A stretch of DNA of 64,000 nucleotides from Actinomycetota bacterium (lineage in GTDB: Bacteria; Actinomycetota; Acidimicrobiia; Acidimicrobiales; Ilumatobacteraceae): contig SXYT01000076.1 in the NCBI GenBank assembly GCA_005788205.1, positions 1 through 64,000 on the forward strand, read 5' to 3'. Both the position numbers and the translations under genes were made by a program. This document shows, one piece after another, positions 17,121-26,812 of the stretch. A model generated the notes under the pieces. The model did not search any database, had not been told where the DNA came from, and saw nothing but the letters and a program-made list of their open reading frames with translations. Positions within the stretch are counted from its first letter, which is position 1. The number at the start of each line of letters is the position of its first letter.

Positions 17121-18160
17121 GCCCGTCCAGCCGCCGGACGGACACGGAGGGAATCGCTGCCGCGCTCCGCGCAGCGGGTCTCTCCGTCGGGGTTGATGCA
17201 CCATTCGGTGCGCTCACCACCTACGGGGTCGGGGGGAGCGCGGCACTGGTGGTCGAGACCGCCGGCCAGGACGATGCCGTGGCGGTCGGGCGGGTCATCT
17301 CGGCGCACCCCGGCACGGAGGTGTGCGTCATCGGCAACGGCAGCAACACCCTCGTGGCCGACAGCGGCTTTGACGGTGTCGTGGTGCGCACGAGACCGCC
17401 CAAAGACCCTGCGGCGTTCGCAGTCGAGATTGTCGACGGCACGGTGTCCGTGGGGGCATGGATGCCGCTTCCCGTCCTCGCGCGCCGGTCGGTCGCCGCA
17501 GGTGCCCACGGCCTCGAGTGGGCTGTGGGCGTGCCGGGCACTGTCGGAGGGGCAGTGAGGATGAACGCGGGCGGACATGGCGCCGAGATGGTCGACTCGC
17601 TCGTCACGGTGCGCTTGGTCAGTCTGGCGACGGGTGCGTGCGCAGAGGCATCCGCATTGGATCTTGCCCTGCACTTCCGTGGCTCGGCACTCGGCCCCTC
17701 CCATCTGGTGACCGAGGCGACGTTCGCGGTGTCACCGCCGGGGGACCATGATGGCGAGGCTGACCTCGCAGCGATCGTGGCATGGCGCCGCGAGCACCAA
17801 CCCGGCGGCCGCAACGCGGGGTCGGTGTTCGTGAACCCGTCACCCGGACAGGGCAGCGCCGGCGCGCTCATCGACGCGGCCGGCCTGCGGGGGCTCACTG
17901 TCGGAGACGCGACGGTCTCGCAGAAGCACGCGAACTTCATCCAGACCGGGCCCGTCGCCACCGCCGCAGATGTGGTCGGCCTGATGGAGTCTGTGCAGGA
18001 CACGGTGCGCGAGCGCACCGGCATCGTGCTGCGCAGCGAGGTGCGGATGGTCGGGTTCGGCGCCGCCGTCACGGCGCGCTTCGCAGGAGAGTCGCACACT
18101 GATCCCGCCGTGGAGGCTGCGCGGCGGGGTCTTGCTCGCATGCTCGGGGAACCGTCATGA
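17117..18160 (+). CDS. murB: UDP-N-acetylenolpyruvoylglucosamine reductase
   Basis: 347 residues, FAD-dependent; reduces UDP-GlcNAc-enolpyruvate to UDP-MurNAc with NADPH. Visible: LTTYGVGGSAALVVE (start of the FAD domain), IGNGSNTLVADSGFDGVVV (FAD pyrophosphate loop), WAVGVPGTVGGAVRMNAGGHG (substrate region), RNAGSVFVNPSPG (the proton-donor Ser in GSVF) and QKHANFI near the end; this is the type I arrangement. The start ATG overlaps the murC stop; the longer frame upstream is murC sequence. The end overlaps ftsQ. Confidence 0.95.
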   Translation: MSPSSRRTDTEGIAAALRAAGLSVGVDAPFGALTTYGVGGSAALVVETAGQDDAVAVGRVISAHPGTEVCVIGNGSNTLVADSGFDGVVVRTRPPKDPAAFAVEIVDGTVSVGAWMPLPVLARRSVAAGAHGLEWAVGVPGTVGGAVRMNAGGHGAEMVDSLVTVRLVSLATGACAEASALDLALHFRGSALGPSHLVTEATFAVSPPGDHDGEADLAAIVAWRREHQPGGRNAGSVFVNPSPGQGSAGALIDAAGLRGLTVGDATVSQKHANFIQTGPVATAADVVGLMESVQDTVRERTGIVLRSEVRMVGFGAAVTARFAGESHTDPAVEAARRGLARMLGEPS

Positions 18161-19323
18161 GCCGCGACGACACACGGGGCGGCGCACCCGGCATGCCGGG
18201 GCCGGAGGACGTCGTGGAGGTGTCCACTGAGGTGCTGGACGAACTCGGGCGGTTGTTCGGTGCCGCAACGGACGGGACCGCGGACGCCGGCGCGCCGGCC
18301 GGTGCGGGGGCCGTCGATGACGACCCGGCCAAGTCCGCCCGGGAGTCCGGGACAGCAGATCCAGGCACGACCGCGCCGACGGATGCTGTCATCGTCATTG
18401 ATGACGTGGACCCCGGGAGTGACACTGATGACCCCGCCCACGGTGGCGGTGTCGCACCGGTGGACGACCCACCGGTCGCCACGGTGATTCCGCTCGCTGG
18501 GTCTGTGCCGGCGTCACTCGGGGACCCGCTCGTCATCATCGAGGACGAGCCCGATGTCGTCGACCCCCGCACGGATGTCGACCCACGGTTCGAGGAGCGA
18601 AGACGGGTCTGGGCCCGCCGAGACAGGCTCCGCCGTGTCCGTTGGGTGAAGATCGCGGGGCTTCTCGTGGGCCTCGTCGTCGTCGTGAGCGTCATCCTTG
18701 CCTCTCCGCTCTTTGCCATCCGGACCTTCACGGTGGAGGGCACCGTCTACACGTCCGACGAGTCCGTCGACGAGGTGCGCAGGATCCTGAAGGGAACATC
18801 CGTCTTCACGGCCGACACGGCGCGCGCCAGGGCCGTGCTGCTGCGGGACCCGTGGGTCGACGGTGTGCGCATCACGACGCACTTCCCCTCGAAGGTCGTC
18901 GTCGAGGTGAGCGAGCGCAAGCCCGTCGTCTGGTACGTGGGGACGGACAACAAGGCACGCATCGTGGACGCCCGCGGGTCGGTCATCGACGTCCTCACCG
19001 GGTTCCCCACGAAGTACCTGCAGGTGAAGGGAACCGGGGCAGCCGTCGACGCCGGGAGCACAGCCGACGATGCGTACCGGGCGGCGGCACAACTCGTGCT
19101 CGCCCTGCCCGACGAGATCAGACCGAGGGTCACGGCTCTTGACCTCAGTCCGGCAGGGGAGCTGTCGATGGTGCTCAAGGGTGACACCCTCGTGCGGTTC
19201 GGGACCCCGGTCGACCTGCAGAACAAGCTCGTCGCCGTCGTGGTCCTGCTGCGCCGCCAGGACCCGAAGACCATCGCGGTGATCGATGTGTCGGCGGGTG
19301 ATCCCACGGTTCTCGGCCGTTGA
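18157..19323 (+). CDS. ftsQ: Cell division protein FtsQ
   Basis: 388 residues. Bitopic divisome protein. A long acidic, Asp/Gly/Pro-rich, probably disordered cytoplasmic region (residues 1 to ~140), a basic patch (RRRVWARRDRLRRVRWVK), one transmembrane helix (about 166-188), then a POTRA domain beginning FAIRTFTVEGTVYTSDESV and a beta domain with DPWVDGVRITTHFPSKVVVEVSERKPV. It links early Z-ring proteins to the FtsW/FtsI synthase. The extended acidic N-terminus is longer than in most FtsQ. Overlaps murB by 4 bp. Confidence 0.92.
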   Translation: MSRDDTRGGAPGMPGPEDVVEVSTEVLDELGRLFGAATDGTADAGAPAGAGAVDDDPAKSARESGTADPGTTAPTDAVIVIDDVDPGSDTDDPAHGGGVAPVDDPPVATVIPLAGSVPASLGDPLVIIEDEPDVVDPRTDVDPRFEERRRVWARRDRLRRVRWVKIAGLLVGLVVVVSVILASPLFAIRTFTVEGTVYTSDESVDEVRRILKGTSVFTADTARARAVLLRDPWVDGVRITTHFPSKVVVEVSERKPVVWYVGTDNKARIVDARGSVIDVLTGFPTKYLQVKGTGAAVDAGSTADDAYRAAAQLVLALPDEIRPRVTALDLSPAGELSMVLKGDTLVRFGTPVDLQNKLVAVVVLLRRQDPKTIAVIDVSAGDPTVLGR

Positions 19324-19428
19324 TGCCGCCGAATCGGGCCTTCCAGGGGCGGAATTACCCCAAGAAGCACCCGTGATGTGGAAACATTGACCAACTCAGT
19401 CGCACGACTCCGAGCGGAGGTATGGCCC

Positions 19429-20526
19429 ATGGCCGGAGCACCACAAAATTATCTTGCCGTCATCAAGGTCATCGGAGTCGGTGGCGGCGGTGTCAACGGC
19501 ATCAACCGGATGATCGACGCCGGCCTTCGTGGTGTGGAATTCGTCGCAGTGAACACCGATGCCCAGGCACTCCTCATGAGCGATGCCGACGTGAAACTCG
19601 ACAGCGGCCGCGAGCTCACCAGGGGTCTCGGCGCCGGGTCGGACCCCGAGGTCGGCCGTGCCGCCGCGGAGGCCCACCGTGACGAGATCGAAGAGCTCGT
19701 GCAGGGCGCCGACATGGTGTTCATCACTGCCGGCGAGGGTGGCGGCACGGGCACCGGCGCCGCGCCAGTCATTGCCGAGATCGCCAGGTCGGTGGGTGCG
19801 CTGACCATCGGTGTCGTGACCCGCCCGTTCCAGTTCGAGGGCCGTCGCCGCGCGGTGCAGGCCGACAACGGCATCCAGCGGCTCCGCGAGAAGGTGGACA
19901 CGCTCATCGTCATCCCGAACGACAGGCTGCTCACGGTGACGAACGAGAAGACATCCCTGGTGAACGCGTTCAAGATTGCCGATGAGGTCTTGCTGGCCGG
20001 TGTCGCCGGTATCACGAACCTCATCACCACCCCTGGTCTCATCAACACCGACTTCGCGGACGTGAAGATGATCCTGTCCAACGCAGGTTCCGCCCTCATG
20101 GGCACCGGACAGGCCTCCGGCGACAACCGGGCCGTCACCGCGGCCAAGGCTGCGATCTCGAGCCCCATGCTCGAGGCCGCGATCGACGGTGCCCGTGGCG
20201 TGCTGCTCAACATCACCGGGCCCTCCAGCATGGGTCTGTACGAGGTCAACGCAGCCGCGGAGATCGTCCACGGCGTCGCCCACCAGGACGCGAACATCAT
20301 CTTCGGCACCGTCATCAACGACGAACTGGGAGACGAAATCCAGGTCACGGTCATCGCAGCCGGGTTCGACCGTTGGGACGGGGGTCCCACGAACAATTCG
20401 TTCGCCGGCACGCGCCCGGCGCGCCCCGCGGACCCGCGCCCCGCGGCTGCATCGTCTGTGCTCGACCGCGACCCGTTCGATGACGACGATGATGATGACT
20501 TCGACGTCCCCTCGTTCCTGAAGTAG
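19429..20526 (+). CDS. ftsZ: Cell division GTPase FtsZ
   Basis: 365 residues. Tubulin-like GTPase that forms the Z ring. [17 protein letters not shown] near residue 10, the tubulin signature [10 protein letters not shown] near residue 104-113, [16 protein letters not shown], and a C-terminal linker ending in an aspartate run followed by FDVPSFLK, the conserved peptide that contacts SepF in actinobacteria. The ATG at 19429 is preceded by GGAGG (19416-19420) 8 nt upstream, the clearest Shine-Dalgarno in the cluster, and the 105-bp gap after ftsQ leaves room for its own promoter, though none is obvious. Confidence 0.97.
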   Translation: MAGAPQNYLAVIKVIGVGGGGVNGINRMIDAGLRGVEFVAVNTDAQALLMSDADVKLDSGRELTRGLGAGSDPEVGRAAAEAHRDEIEELVQGADMVFITAGEGGGTGTGAAPVIAEIARSVGALTIGVVTRPFQFEGRRRAVQADNGIQRLREKVDTLIVIPNDRLLTVTNEKTSLVNAFKIADEVLLAGVAGITNLITTPGLINTDFADVKMILSNAGSALMGTGQASGDNRAVTAAKAAISSPMLEAAIDGARGVLLNITGPSSMGLYEVNAAAEIVHGVAHQDANIIFGTVINDELGDEIQVTVIAAGFDRWDGGPTNNSFAGTRPARPADPRPAAASSVLDRDPFDDDDDDDFDVPSFLK

Positions 20527-20531
20527 GGGCC

Positions 20532-21203
20532 GTGTCCGGCGCCGCCGGGGTCCCGGGGCAGGTCGCCGAGAACGTGGCCGTGGTCCGCGCCCGCATCCGT
20601 GCCGCGGGCGGCGACGGGGTGAGCCTCGTGGCGGTCACAAAGACCCATGGTCACGACGCGATAGAGCAGGCGTTCGCTGCCGGTTGTGACGCTGTCGGGG
20701 AGAACTACGTGCAGGAAATCGCCGCGAAACTCTCCGGGCACGCATCTGCGGGCCCGGTCCACATGATCGGGGCGGTCCAGACGAACAAGGTGCGCAAGAT
20801 CGCCCCGCTCGTGTCCCTCTGGCAGACGGTGGACCGGCCGTCTGTCGTCGCCGAGATCGCCCGCCGCGGCGCGAACGGAGGTTGCACCGACCTGCTGCTG
20901 CAGGTGAACACGACCGCCGAGGGGACGAAGTCGGGATGCCGCGAGGACGAGATCGACGCACTGCGGACACAGGCCGAGGCCTGCGGGCTGAGGGTGCTCG
21001 GCCTCATGACGATCGGGCCCACCGACGGGGACCCCACGCTCACCGAGGCCTCGTTCAGGCGCCTGAGGGCCCTCTGTGATGCCCAGGGGCTCGGCATCTG
21101 CTCCATGGGGATGTCCGGGGACTTCGAGATGGCGGTCTCGTGCGGCTCCACGATGGTGCGCGTCGGCACCGCGATCTTCGGGGAGCGTCCCCCGGGGCAT
21201 TGA
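20532..21203 (+). CDS. YggS-family pyridoxal phosphate-binding protein
   Basis: 223 residues, PLP-homeostasis protein (YggS/PROSC/PipY; fold-type III alanine-racemase-like). PLP lysine in LVAVTKTHG (about residue 37), GENYVQE, MIGAVQTNKVRK (usual IGxLQxNK, here with Ala), VNTTAEGTKSGC, GLMTIGP, and SMGMSGDFEMAV near the end. Family members bind PLP without known catalysis and influence amino-acid and vitamin B6 balance; the location between ftsZ and sepF is conserved across Gram-positives. GTG start, 5 bp after ftsZ. Confidence 0.92.
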   Translation: MSGAAGVPGQVAENVAVVRARIRAAGGDGVSLVAVTKTHGHDAIEQAFAAGCDAVGENYVQEIAAKLSGHASAGPVHMIGAVQTNKVRKIAPLVSLWQTVDRPSVVAEIARRGANGGCTDLLLQVNTTAEGTKSGCREDEIDALRTQAEACGLRVLGLMTIGPTDGDPTLTEASFRRLRALCDAQGLGICSMGMSGDFEMAVSCGSTMVRVGTAIFGERPPGH

Positions 21204-21237
21204 CTCTGGTGTCCCACATCGTGACGCGGTGCTGGAT

Positions 21238-21243
21238 TAGCCT
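21238..21243 (+). promoter_or_regulatory. Candidate -10 box (TAGCCT), leaderless, sepF
   Basis: TAGCCT, 7 nt before the sepF ATG at 21251. No convincing -35. Would allow sepF to be transcribed apart from ftsZ. Confidence 0.5.
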
Positions 21244-21250
21244 TCCAGCC

Positions 21251-21757
21251 ATGTCGTTCTTCCGCCGAGCCATGGACTATCTGGGACTGAGCGGCGACGA
21301 GGCGTACGACGACTACGACATGTCGATGGAGTACGAGCGCCCGCGCCCCTCGCGCGGCGTGCCGCCCGTCGAGCAGGAGTACTCCGCCGAGGTGCAGCGT
21401 CCGGCCCCGCGTCCGCGCATCGACGACACCGGAGCGACCCGCCGCCCCGACGACTCGGGTCTGCAGGTGCGTCCGATCGGTGCGCCCCGCTCGACTCCCA
21501 CCGTGCGCCCCGTCGCCGCTGGCGCAGAGACGGTGAGTGTGCGCCCGCGCAACTTCAACGGCGTGAAGGAGATCGCCGACTCCTTCCGCGAGGGCTACCC
21601 GGTCATCATCAACCTGGAGGACTGTGAGCCCGGCATGTCACGGCGGATCATCGACTTCGCGAGCGGTCTCTGCTACGGCCTCGGCGGCACCGTGGAGAAG
21701 GTCGGCACCGGCGTGTTCCTGCTGAAGCAGCACGGCGTGGACAACGACCGTCACTGA
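21251..21757 (+). CDS. sepF: SepF, FtsZ membrane anchor
   Basis: 168 residues. Tethers FtsZ to the membrane; in actinobacteria lacking FtsA and ZipA it is the principal anchor. N-terminal amphipathic helix MSFFRRAMDYLGL, an acidic YDDYDMSMEYE stretch, a disordered Pro/Arg-rich linker (to about residue 95), and the core beta domain with NFNGVKEIADSFREGYPV, INLEDCEPGMSRRIIDFASG and LGGTVEKVGTGVFLL, the DUF552 fold. The C-terminal FtsZ peptide FDVPSFLK is its known partner. ATG chosen from the amphipathic start. Confidence 0.94.
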   Translation: MSFFRRAMDYLGLSGDEAYDDYDMSMEYERPRPSRGVPPVEQEYSAEVQRPAPRPRIDDTGATRRPDDSGLQVRPIGAPRSTPTVRPVAAGAETVSVRPRNFNGVKEIADSFREGYPVIINLEDCEPGMSRRIIDFASGLCYGLGGTVEKVGTGVFLLKQHGVDNDRH

Positions 21758-21764
21758 GGGCCGC

Positions 21765-22010
21765 ATGGACATTCTCTGCCAGATCGCGTACCTCTACTCG
21801 GTCGTCATCATCCTGCGTGCGATCTCGTCGTTCTTCCCGATCTCGCCCGGCAGCCCGTTCGCGCCAGTGGTGAGCTTCCTCTACAGGGCCACGGAGCCCG
21901 TGTTCGCACCCATCCGGCGCGTGATGCCCGCCACCGGGCCGTTCGACTTCACACCCCTCGTGGTGTTGCTGGCGCTGCAGATACTCGTGCCGCTCCTGCT
22001 CGGGTGCTGA
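21765..22010 (+). CDS. YggT family membrane protein
   Basis: 81 residues with two transmembrane helices: LCQIAYLYSVVIILRAISSFFP and FTPLVVLLALQILVPLLL, joined by a conserved loop (FLYRATEPVFAPIRRVMP), the YggT hallmark. It normally lies between sepF and divIVA in Gram-positives; function is not firmly known, with links to division and osmotic stress reported. It starts 7 bp after sepF. The gene that usually follows, divIVA, is missing; ileS comes next. Confidence 0.9.
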   Translation: MDILCQIAYLYSVVIILRAISSFFPISPGSPFAPVVSFLYRATEPVFAPIRRVMPATGPFDFTPLVVLLALQILVPLLLGC

Positions 22011-22025
22011 GCCAGCGCCAACCCC

Positions 22026-22031
22026 TAGCCT
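22026..22031 (+). promoter_or_regulatory. Candidate -10 box (TAGCCT), leaderless, ileS
   Basis: TAGCCT followed by exactly 6 nt and the GTG at 22038. It leaves no room for a T-box riboswitch, which many actinobacterial ileS genes have. Confidence 0.5.
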
Positions 22032-22037
22032 TGACGC

Positions 22038-25000
22038 GTGCCCTACCCCCAGGTTGACCCGCAACCGAGCTTCCCGGCGATGGAAGCGCAGGTCCTTGCC
22101 CGGTGGGCGGCCGACGGCACGTTCGAGAGGTCGGTGGCGGCGCGCGGCGCGGGCGAGGGCGGGGCCAATGAGTTCGTCTTCTACGACGGCCCGCCCTTCG
22201 CTAACGGCCTGCCGCACTACGGGCACATCCTGACCGGCTTCGTGAAGGACGCCGTGCCCCGCTACCAGACGATGAAGGGCCGCCGGGTCGAGCGCCGTTT
22301 CGGCTGGGACTGCCACGGCCTGCCGGCCGAGGTGGAGGCAGAGAAGGAGCTCGGCGTCTCCGGGCACCCCGGCATCACCGCGTTCGGCATCGACAAATTC
22401 AACGACGCGTGCCGCACGAGCGTGCTGCGCTACACGGACGAGTGGCGCCGGTACGTGACCAGGCAGGCACGCTGGGTCGACTTCGACAACGACTACAAGA
22501 CGCTCGACGCGCCGTACATGGAGAGCGTGATGTGGGCGTTCAAGACGCTCCACGACAAGGGCCTGGTGTACGAGGGTTTCCGGGTGCTGGCGTACTGCTG
22601 GCGCTGCGAGACGCCGCTCTCGAACACCGAGACGCGCATGGACGACGTCTACCGCGACCGCCAGGACCCCGCACTCACGGTGTGGTTCGAGCTCGAGTCG
22701 GGCGAGCGGATCCTCGCGTGGACGACGACACCGTGGACGCTCCCGTCGAACCTCGCGCTCGCCGTCGGGCCCGATGTCGACTATGCCGTGGTGCGCCACA
22801 CGGACGGCCACACCTACGTGCTCGCCGAGGCGCAGCTGGGTTCCTACGAGAAGGAGCTTGACGGTGCGGAGAGGGTCGGGACCCTGAAGGGTTCCGAGCT
22901 GGCCGGACGTTCGTACCGGCCGATGTTCCACTTCTTCGCCGGCACGGAGAACGCCTTCCGCATCCTCGCGGCGGACTTCGTGACCACCGAGGACGGCACC
23001 GGGGTGGTGCACATGGCCCCCGGGTTCGGCGAGGACGACCAGATCGCGTGCAACGCGGCAGGCATACCGACCGTCTGCCCCATGGACGAGCACGGCAGGT
23101 ACACCCCCGAGGTCGAGCCGTGGGCAGGACGCCACGTGTTCGAGGCGAACCCCGAGATCATCCGCTCGCTGAAGGAGAGGGGCATCGTGGTGCGCCACGA
23201 CTCCTACAACCACAGCTACCCGCACTGCTGGCGCTGTGCCGAGCCGCTCGTCTACCGCGCGGTCTCGTCCTGGTTCGTCAGGGTGACCGCATTCCGTGAC
23301 CGGATGGTGGAGCTGAACGAGCAGATCACGTGGGCGCCGGAGCACATCAAGGAGGGCAGCTTCGGGAAGTGGATCTCGAATGCCCGCGACTGGGCGATCA
23401 GCCGCAACCGGTTCTGGGGCTCCCCGATCCCGGTGTGGAAGAGCGACGACCCGGCCCACCCGCGCATCGACGTGTACGGCAGCTACGAGGAGATCGCCCG
23501 TGATTTCGGTGTCGATGTCGTCGACCTGCACAGGCCGTTCGTGGATGACCTCGTGCGCCCGAACCCCGACGACCCCACGGGGAAGTCGATGATGCGCCGC
23601 GTGCCCGAGGTGCTCGACTGCTGGTTCGAGAGCGGCTCGATGCCGTTCGCGCAGGTGCACTACCCGTTCGAGAACCGCGAGTGGTTCGAGAACCACTACC
23701 CGGGCGATTTCATCGTCGAGTACATCAACCAGACCCGCGGCTGGTTCTACACGATGCACGTCCTCGCCACGGCCCTCTTCGACCGGCCCGCCTTCTCGTC
23801 GTGCGTCAGCCACGGCATCGTCCTCGGCGACGACGGCGCGAAGATGTCGAAGAGCCTCCGCAACTATCCCGACCCGATGAAGATGTTCGACATCCACGGT
23901 GCCGATGCGATGCGCTGGTACCTGATGTCCTCGCCGATCCTGCGCGGCGGCGACTTCTCCGTGACAGAGACGGGCATCCGTGACACCGTGCGCCAGGTGC
24001 TGCTGCCCGTGTGGAACTCCTGGTACTTCCTCTCCCTCTATGCGAATGCCGCCGGCACGACGGGACGCGTGCGCACGGACCAGGCGAACGTGCTCGACCG
24101 CTACGTGCTCGCCAAGTTGCGGGCCGTGGTGGAGTCGGCAGGCGCCAGCTACGACACCTACGACCTCTTCGGGGCCTGCCAGTCCCTGCGCTCCTTCCTC
24201 GACGTGCTCACGAACTGGTACATCCGGCGCAGCCGTGACCGGTTCTGGGCGGGCGATCAGGACGCCGTCGACACCCTGCACACGGTTCTCGACGTCCTTT
24301 CCAAGGTGGCCGCGCCGTTGCTCCCGCTGCTTGCCGATGAGGTCCACCGTGGCCTCCACGGAGACGCCGCCGACAGCGTGCATCTCGCGGACTGGCCCGA
24401 CATGTCCTCGTTTCCGGTGGACGCGGCGCTTGTGACGGCAATGGACCTGGTGCGGGATGCATGTTCGTCGGCACTCTCCGTCCGCAAGGCCCATGCGCGC
24501 CGCGTGCGCCTGCCGTTGCTGACGCTCACGGTCGCCTCGCCCGGTGCCGGAGGACTGGAACCGTTCCTGGACATCCTGCGTGACGAGGTGAACGTTCGTG
24601 AGGTCGTTCTCACGGGCGACGTCGCCTCGGTCGCCTCCCATGAACTGCAGGTGGTCCCGGCGGTGCTCGGTCCCCGTCTCGGTGGCCGGACCCAGCAGGT
24701 CATCAAGGCAGTCAAGGCCGGCGAGTGGCGCCGCGACGGTGACACGATCCAGGTTGCGGGCGAGGTGCTCCAGCCCGGTGAATACACCCTGCGCATGGTC
24801 ACAGCGCCGGACACCGCGAGCGCCACACTTCCCGGGGGTGCTGGTGTCGTCGTTCTCGACGTCAACGTGACTCCCGAACTCGAGGCCGAGGGCGTGGCCC
24901 GTGACCTCATCCGCGCCGTCCAGCAGGCCCGTCGGGATGCCGGGCTCCATGTCTCGGACAGGATCAGGCTGACCCTCGGTGCAGACATGGGTGTGCGTGC

Positions 25001-25154
25001 CCAGGTTGAACCCCATCAGTCCCTTGTTGCCGCAGAGACGCTTGCTCTCGATGTCATCTGGGATGACGCAGCCCCTCGCGACACCGAACTGGAGGGAGCC
25101 TCGGTGCACGTGTCCGTCACGAGGATGACGCCCGCCGAGCCACCCCGCCAATAA
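22038..25154 (+). CDS. ileS: Isoleucyl-tRNA synthetase, type 2 (eukaryote-like)
   Basis: 1038 residues. Class I synthetase charging tRNA-Ile. HYGH (residues 60-63) and KMSKS (602-606) signatures, a CP1 editing domain between them, and an anticodon-binding region after it. The length and the type-2 motif layout ([35 protein letters not shown]) resemble the eukaryotic/archaeal branch, the kind associated with lower mupirocin sensitivity; the type call is inference from motif style. The C-terminal ~200 residues are less conserved. Starts at GTG 22038; followed by the DksA-like gene 33 bp on. Confidence 0.94.
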   Translation: MPYPQVDPQPSFPAMEAQVLARWAADGTFERSVAARGAGEGGANEFVFYDGPPFANGLPHYGHILTGFVKDAVPRYQTMKGRRVERRFGWDCHGLPAEVEAEKELGVSGHPGITAFGIDKFNDACRTSVLRYTDEWRRYVTRQARWVDFDNDYKTLDAPYMESVMWAFKTLHDKGLVYEGFRVLAYCWRCETPLSNTETRMDDVYRDRQDPALTVWFELESGERILAWTTTPWTLPSNLALAVGPDVDYAVVRHTDGHTYVLAEAQLGSYEKELDGAERVGTLKGSELAGRSYRPMFHFFAGTENAFRILAADFVTTEDGTGVVHMAPGFGEDDQIACNAAGIPTVCPMDEHGRYTPEVEPWAGRHVFEANPEIIRSLKERGIVVRHDSYNHSYPHCWRCAEPLVYRAVSSWFVRVTAFRDRMVELNEQITWAPEHIKEGSFGKWISNARDWAISRNRFWGSPIPVWKSDDPAHPRIDVYGSYEEIARDFGVDVVDLHRPFVDDLVRPNPDDPTGKSMMRRVPEVLDCWFESGSMPFAQVHYPFENREWFENHYPGDFIVEYINQTRGWFYTMHVLATALFDRPAFSSCVSHGIVLGDDGAKMSKSLRNYPDPMKMFDIHGADAMRWYLMSSPILRGGDFSVTETGIRDTVRQVLLPVWNSWYFLSLYANAAGTTGRVRTDQANVLDRYVLAKLRAVVESAGASYDTYDLFGACQSLRSFLDVLTNWYIRRSRDRFWAGDQDAVDTLHTVLDVLSKVAAPLLPLLADEVHRGLHGDAADSVHLADWPDMSSFPVDAALVTAMDLVRDACSSALSVRKAHARRVRLPLLTLTVASPGAGGLEPFLDILRDEVNVREVVLTGDVASVASHELQVVPAVLGPRLGGRTQQVIKAVKAGEWRRDGDTIQVAGEVLQPGEYTLRMVTAPDTASATLPGGAGVVVLDVNVTPELEAEGVARDLIRAVQQARRDAGLHVSDRIRLTLGADMGVRAQVEPHQSLVAAETLALDVIWDDAAPRDTELEGASVHVSVTRMTPAEPPRQ

Positions 25155-25187
25155 TCTGACCGAATCGTTCCGCAAGAAAGTACGTCC

Positions 25188-26294
25188 ATGACAGCAAAAA
25201 AGAAGACACCGGCCAAGAAGGCCCCCGCAAAGAAGAAGCCTGCAGCCAAAAGAAAGCCTGCGGCGAAGAAGCCCGCGCTGAAGAAGCCTGCTGCGAAGAA
25301 GAAGCCTGCTGCGAAGAAGAAGCCCGCGCCGAAGAAGCCTGCGCCGAAGAAGAAGCCTGCTGCGAAAAAGGCCCCCGCAAAGAAGAAGCCTGCCGCGAAG
25401 AAGAAGCCAGTCGGCAAGCAACTGTCGCCAGCCCAGAAAGCAGCCGCCAAGAAGGCCGCCCAGCGCGCCGCTGCCGCCGCCAAGAAGGAAAATGAGCGTG
25501 CTCGTCTCAGCGCGAAGAAGGCAGCAGACCTGAAAAAGAAAGAAGAGGCGGCAAAAAAGGCGGCGAAGAAGAAGGCCGAGGCAGAGCGCAAGGCCGTCCA
25601 ACGAGCGCGACAGCAGGAAAAGGCCGATCGGGAACGGGAGAAAAAGAGGGTCGCCAAGGAGAACCAGAAGCAGCGCGAGCGGCTGGCCAAGGAAAAGGCC
25701 GCCCTGAAGAAGGCCCAGGATGCCGAGCGGGCCCGCGCCAAGGCCGAGAAGGACGCCGCCGCCGCGAAGGCCAAGGCCGAGAAGGACGCCGCCGCCGCGA
25801 AGGCCAAGGCCGAGAAGCAGGCGGCCGCAGAGGCTGCTGCGAGGGCGAAGGCAAAACTCCCGCCACCGAAGCCGCCGATCGTGAAGGGCCCCTCACGGGA
25901 TGGCGTCACCTCCACCCGGGAGTTCAACCTGGAGTTTCTCTTCGCCCAGCGCGAGCTGCTCCTCGCCAAGCGCGCCCAGTTGAGCGGCCAGGCCACGCGT
26001 CTCGAGAACGAGGCCAATGCGCTGATTGAGGATGCCGAGATGGGTGACGTTCAGTTCGACGAGGAGGGCGGAGAGGGTGACACTCTCGTCGTGGAGCGCG
26101 AACAGGACCTCGTCCTGTCGGCGTCGGCCCGCTATTCGATCGAGGAGATTGACGTCGCGCTCGAGCGGATGAAGACAGGCGAGTATGGCTACTCGGTCAT
26201 CTCGGGCCTGCCCATCCCGAAGGAGCGCCTGAGGGCGATGCCTGAGGCCACCCAGCTCGTCACGGAACTCGCAGGCGGGTTCGGCCGCCGGTAG
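25188..26294 (+). CDS. Histone H1-like / cysteine-less DksA-TraR-like protein
   Basis: 368 residues in three parts. Residues 1 to ~80: a KKPAAKK-type Lys/Ala/Pro repeat like eukaryotic histone H1 tails. About 80-225: a charged, Ala-rich helical coiled-coil segment. About 240-368: a DksA/TraR-like domain (FLFAQRELLLAKRAQLSGQ, EEIDVALERMKTGEYGYSV, GLPIPKERLRAMPEATQL) in which the expected zinc-finger cysteines are absent (GYSVISG where GYCxxCG is usual; PEATQLVTE where the second pair belongs). This suggests DNA binding with a zinc-free DksA fold. A comparable DksA-like gene between ileS and lspA is known in Streptomyces, so the position is ancestral. ATG at 25188. Confidence 0.78.
   Translation: MTAKKKTPAKKAPAKKKPAAKRKPAAKKPALKKPAAKKKPAAKKKPAPKKPAPKKKPAAKKAPAKKKPAAKKKPVGKQLSPAQKAAAKKAAQRAAAAAKKENERARLSAKKAADLKKKEEAAKKAAKKKAEAERKAVQRARQQEKADREREKKRVAKENQKQRERLAKEKAALKKAQDAERARAKAEKDAAAAKAKAEKDAAAAKAKAEKQAAAEAAARAKAKLPPPKPPIVKGPSRDGVTSTREFNLEFLFAQRELLLAKRAQLSGQATRLENEANALIEDAEMGDVQFDEEGGEGDTLVVEREQDLVLSASARYSIEEIDVALERMKTGEYGYSVISGLPIPKERLRAMPEATQLVTELAGGFGRR
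25737..25802 (+). repeat. 33-bp tandem repeat in coiled-coil coding region
   Basis: Two exact consecutive copies (25737-25769, 25770-25802) of an 11-codon unit encoding AKAEKDAAAAK, with a partial third copy following. It extends the alanine/lysine helix of the DksA-like protein; likely slippage or duplication. Confidence 0.8.
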
Positions 26295-26305
26295 GCGGGC
26301 AGCAC

Positions 26306-26812
26306 ATGGTGGGGGCGAGGCGGTGTCTGCTGCCGGCAGGCGTCGCCGTCGTGGCGCTTGACCAGGCCACGAAGACCTGGGCCGTCAACGCCCTTGACGA
26401 CGGCAGGACCATCCACGTCATCTGGACACTGCAGTTCGAACTCGGTTTCAACAGTGGCATGGCATTCTCCCGGGCCACGGGGCTCGGGCCGCTCATCGGC
26501 ATCGTCGCGACACTTGCGATCGTGTTCATCATCGCCTCGTTGCGCAAGGCGGACAGCCTGGTGTCGGCGCTCGGGTTGGTGCTCGTGGCGGCTGGTGCAG
26601 CGGGCAATGTGGTCGACCGTTTGTTCCGCGGTGATGCCTGGTTGCGTGGTTCTGTCGTCGATTTCATCGACCTCCAGTGGTGGCCCGTCTTCAACGTCGC
26701 GGACTCGGCAATCACTGTCGGTGGCGTCCTCGTGATCCTCGGCGCCCTGCGCGACCGTGACGACGACGTGCCGACCGGGGCTGTGCAGCACACCGGTGGT
26801 GACGCCGCATGA
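26306..26812 (+). CDS. lspA: Lipoprotein signal peptidase
   Basis: 168 residues with four transmembrane helices. Cleaves signal peptides of prolipoproteins after Cys lipidation. Catalytic aspartates in GNVVDRLFRG and FNVADSAITVGG, plus the N-terminal LDQATKTWAVN and the conserved FELGFNSGMAF. The product would process the lipoprotein at 50362. It starts 11 bp after the DksA-like gene and overlaps rluD by 4 bp (ATGA). Confidence 0.94.
   Translation: MVGARRCLLPAGVAVVALDQATKTWAVNALDDGRTIHVIWTLQFELGFNSGMAFSRATGLGPLIGIVATLAIVFIIASLRKADSLVSALGLVLVAAGAAGNVVDRLFRGDAWLRGSVVDFIDLQWWPVFNVADSAITVGGVLVILGALRDRDDDVPTGAVQHTGGDAA

Noticed and set aside
19387..19409. ftsZ promoter or operator (TTGACC and an AGTCG/CGACT dyad)
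   Set aside because: No -10 at a proper distance, and the dyad has only a 2-nt centre; not strong enough to list.
25260..25420. Short repeats as a CRISPR array
   Set aside because: In-frame Lys/Ala/Pro codon repeats within a coding gene; no spacer structure.
21648..25601. 1317-codon open frame on the minus strand through sepF, ileS and the DksA-like gene
   Set aside because: Antisense to three genes with recognised domains; low-complexity Arg/Leu/Asp-rich translation, as expected from high-G+C mirror frames.
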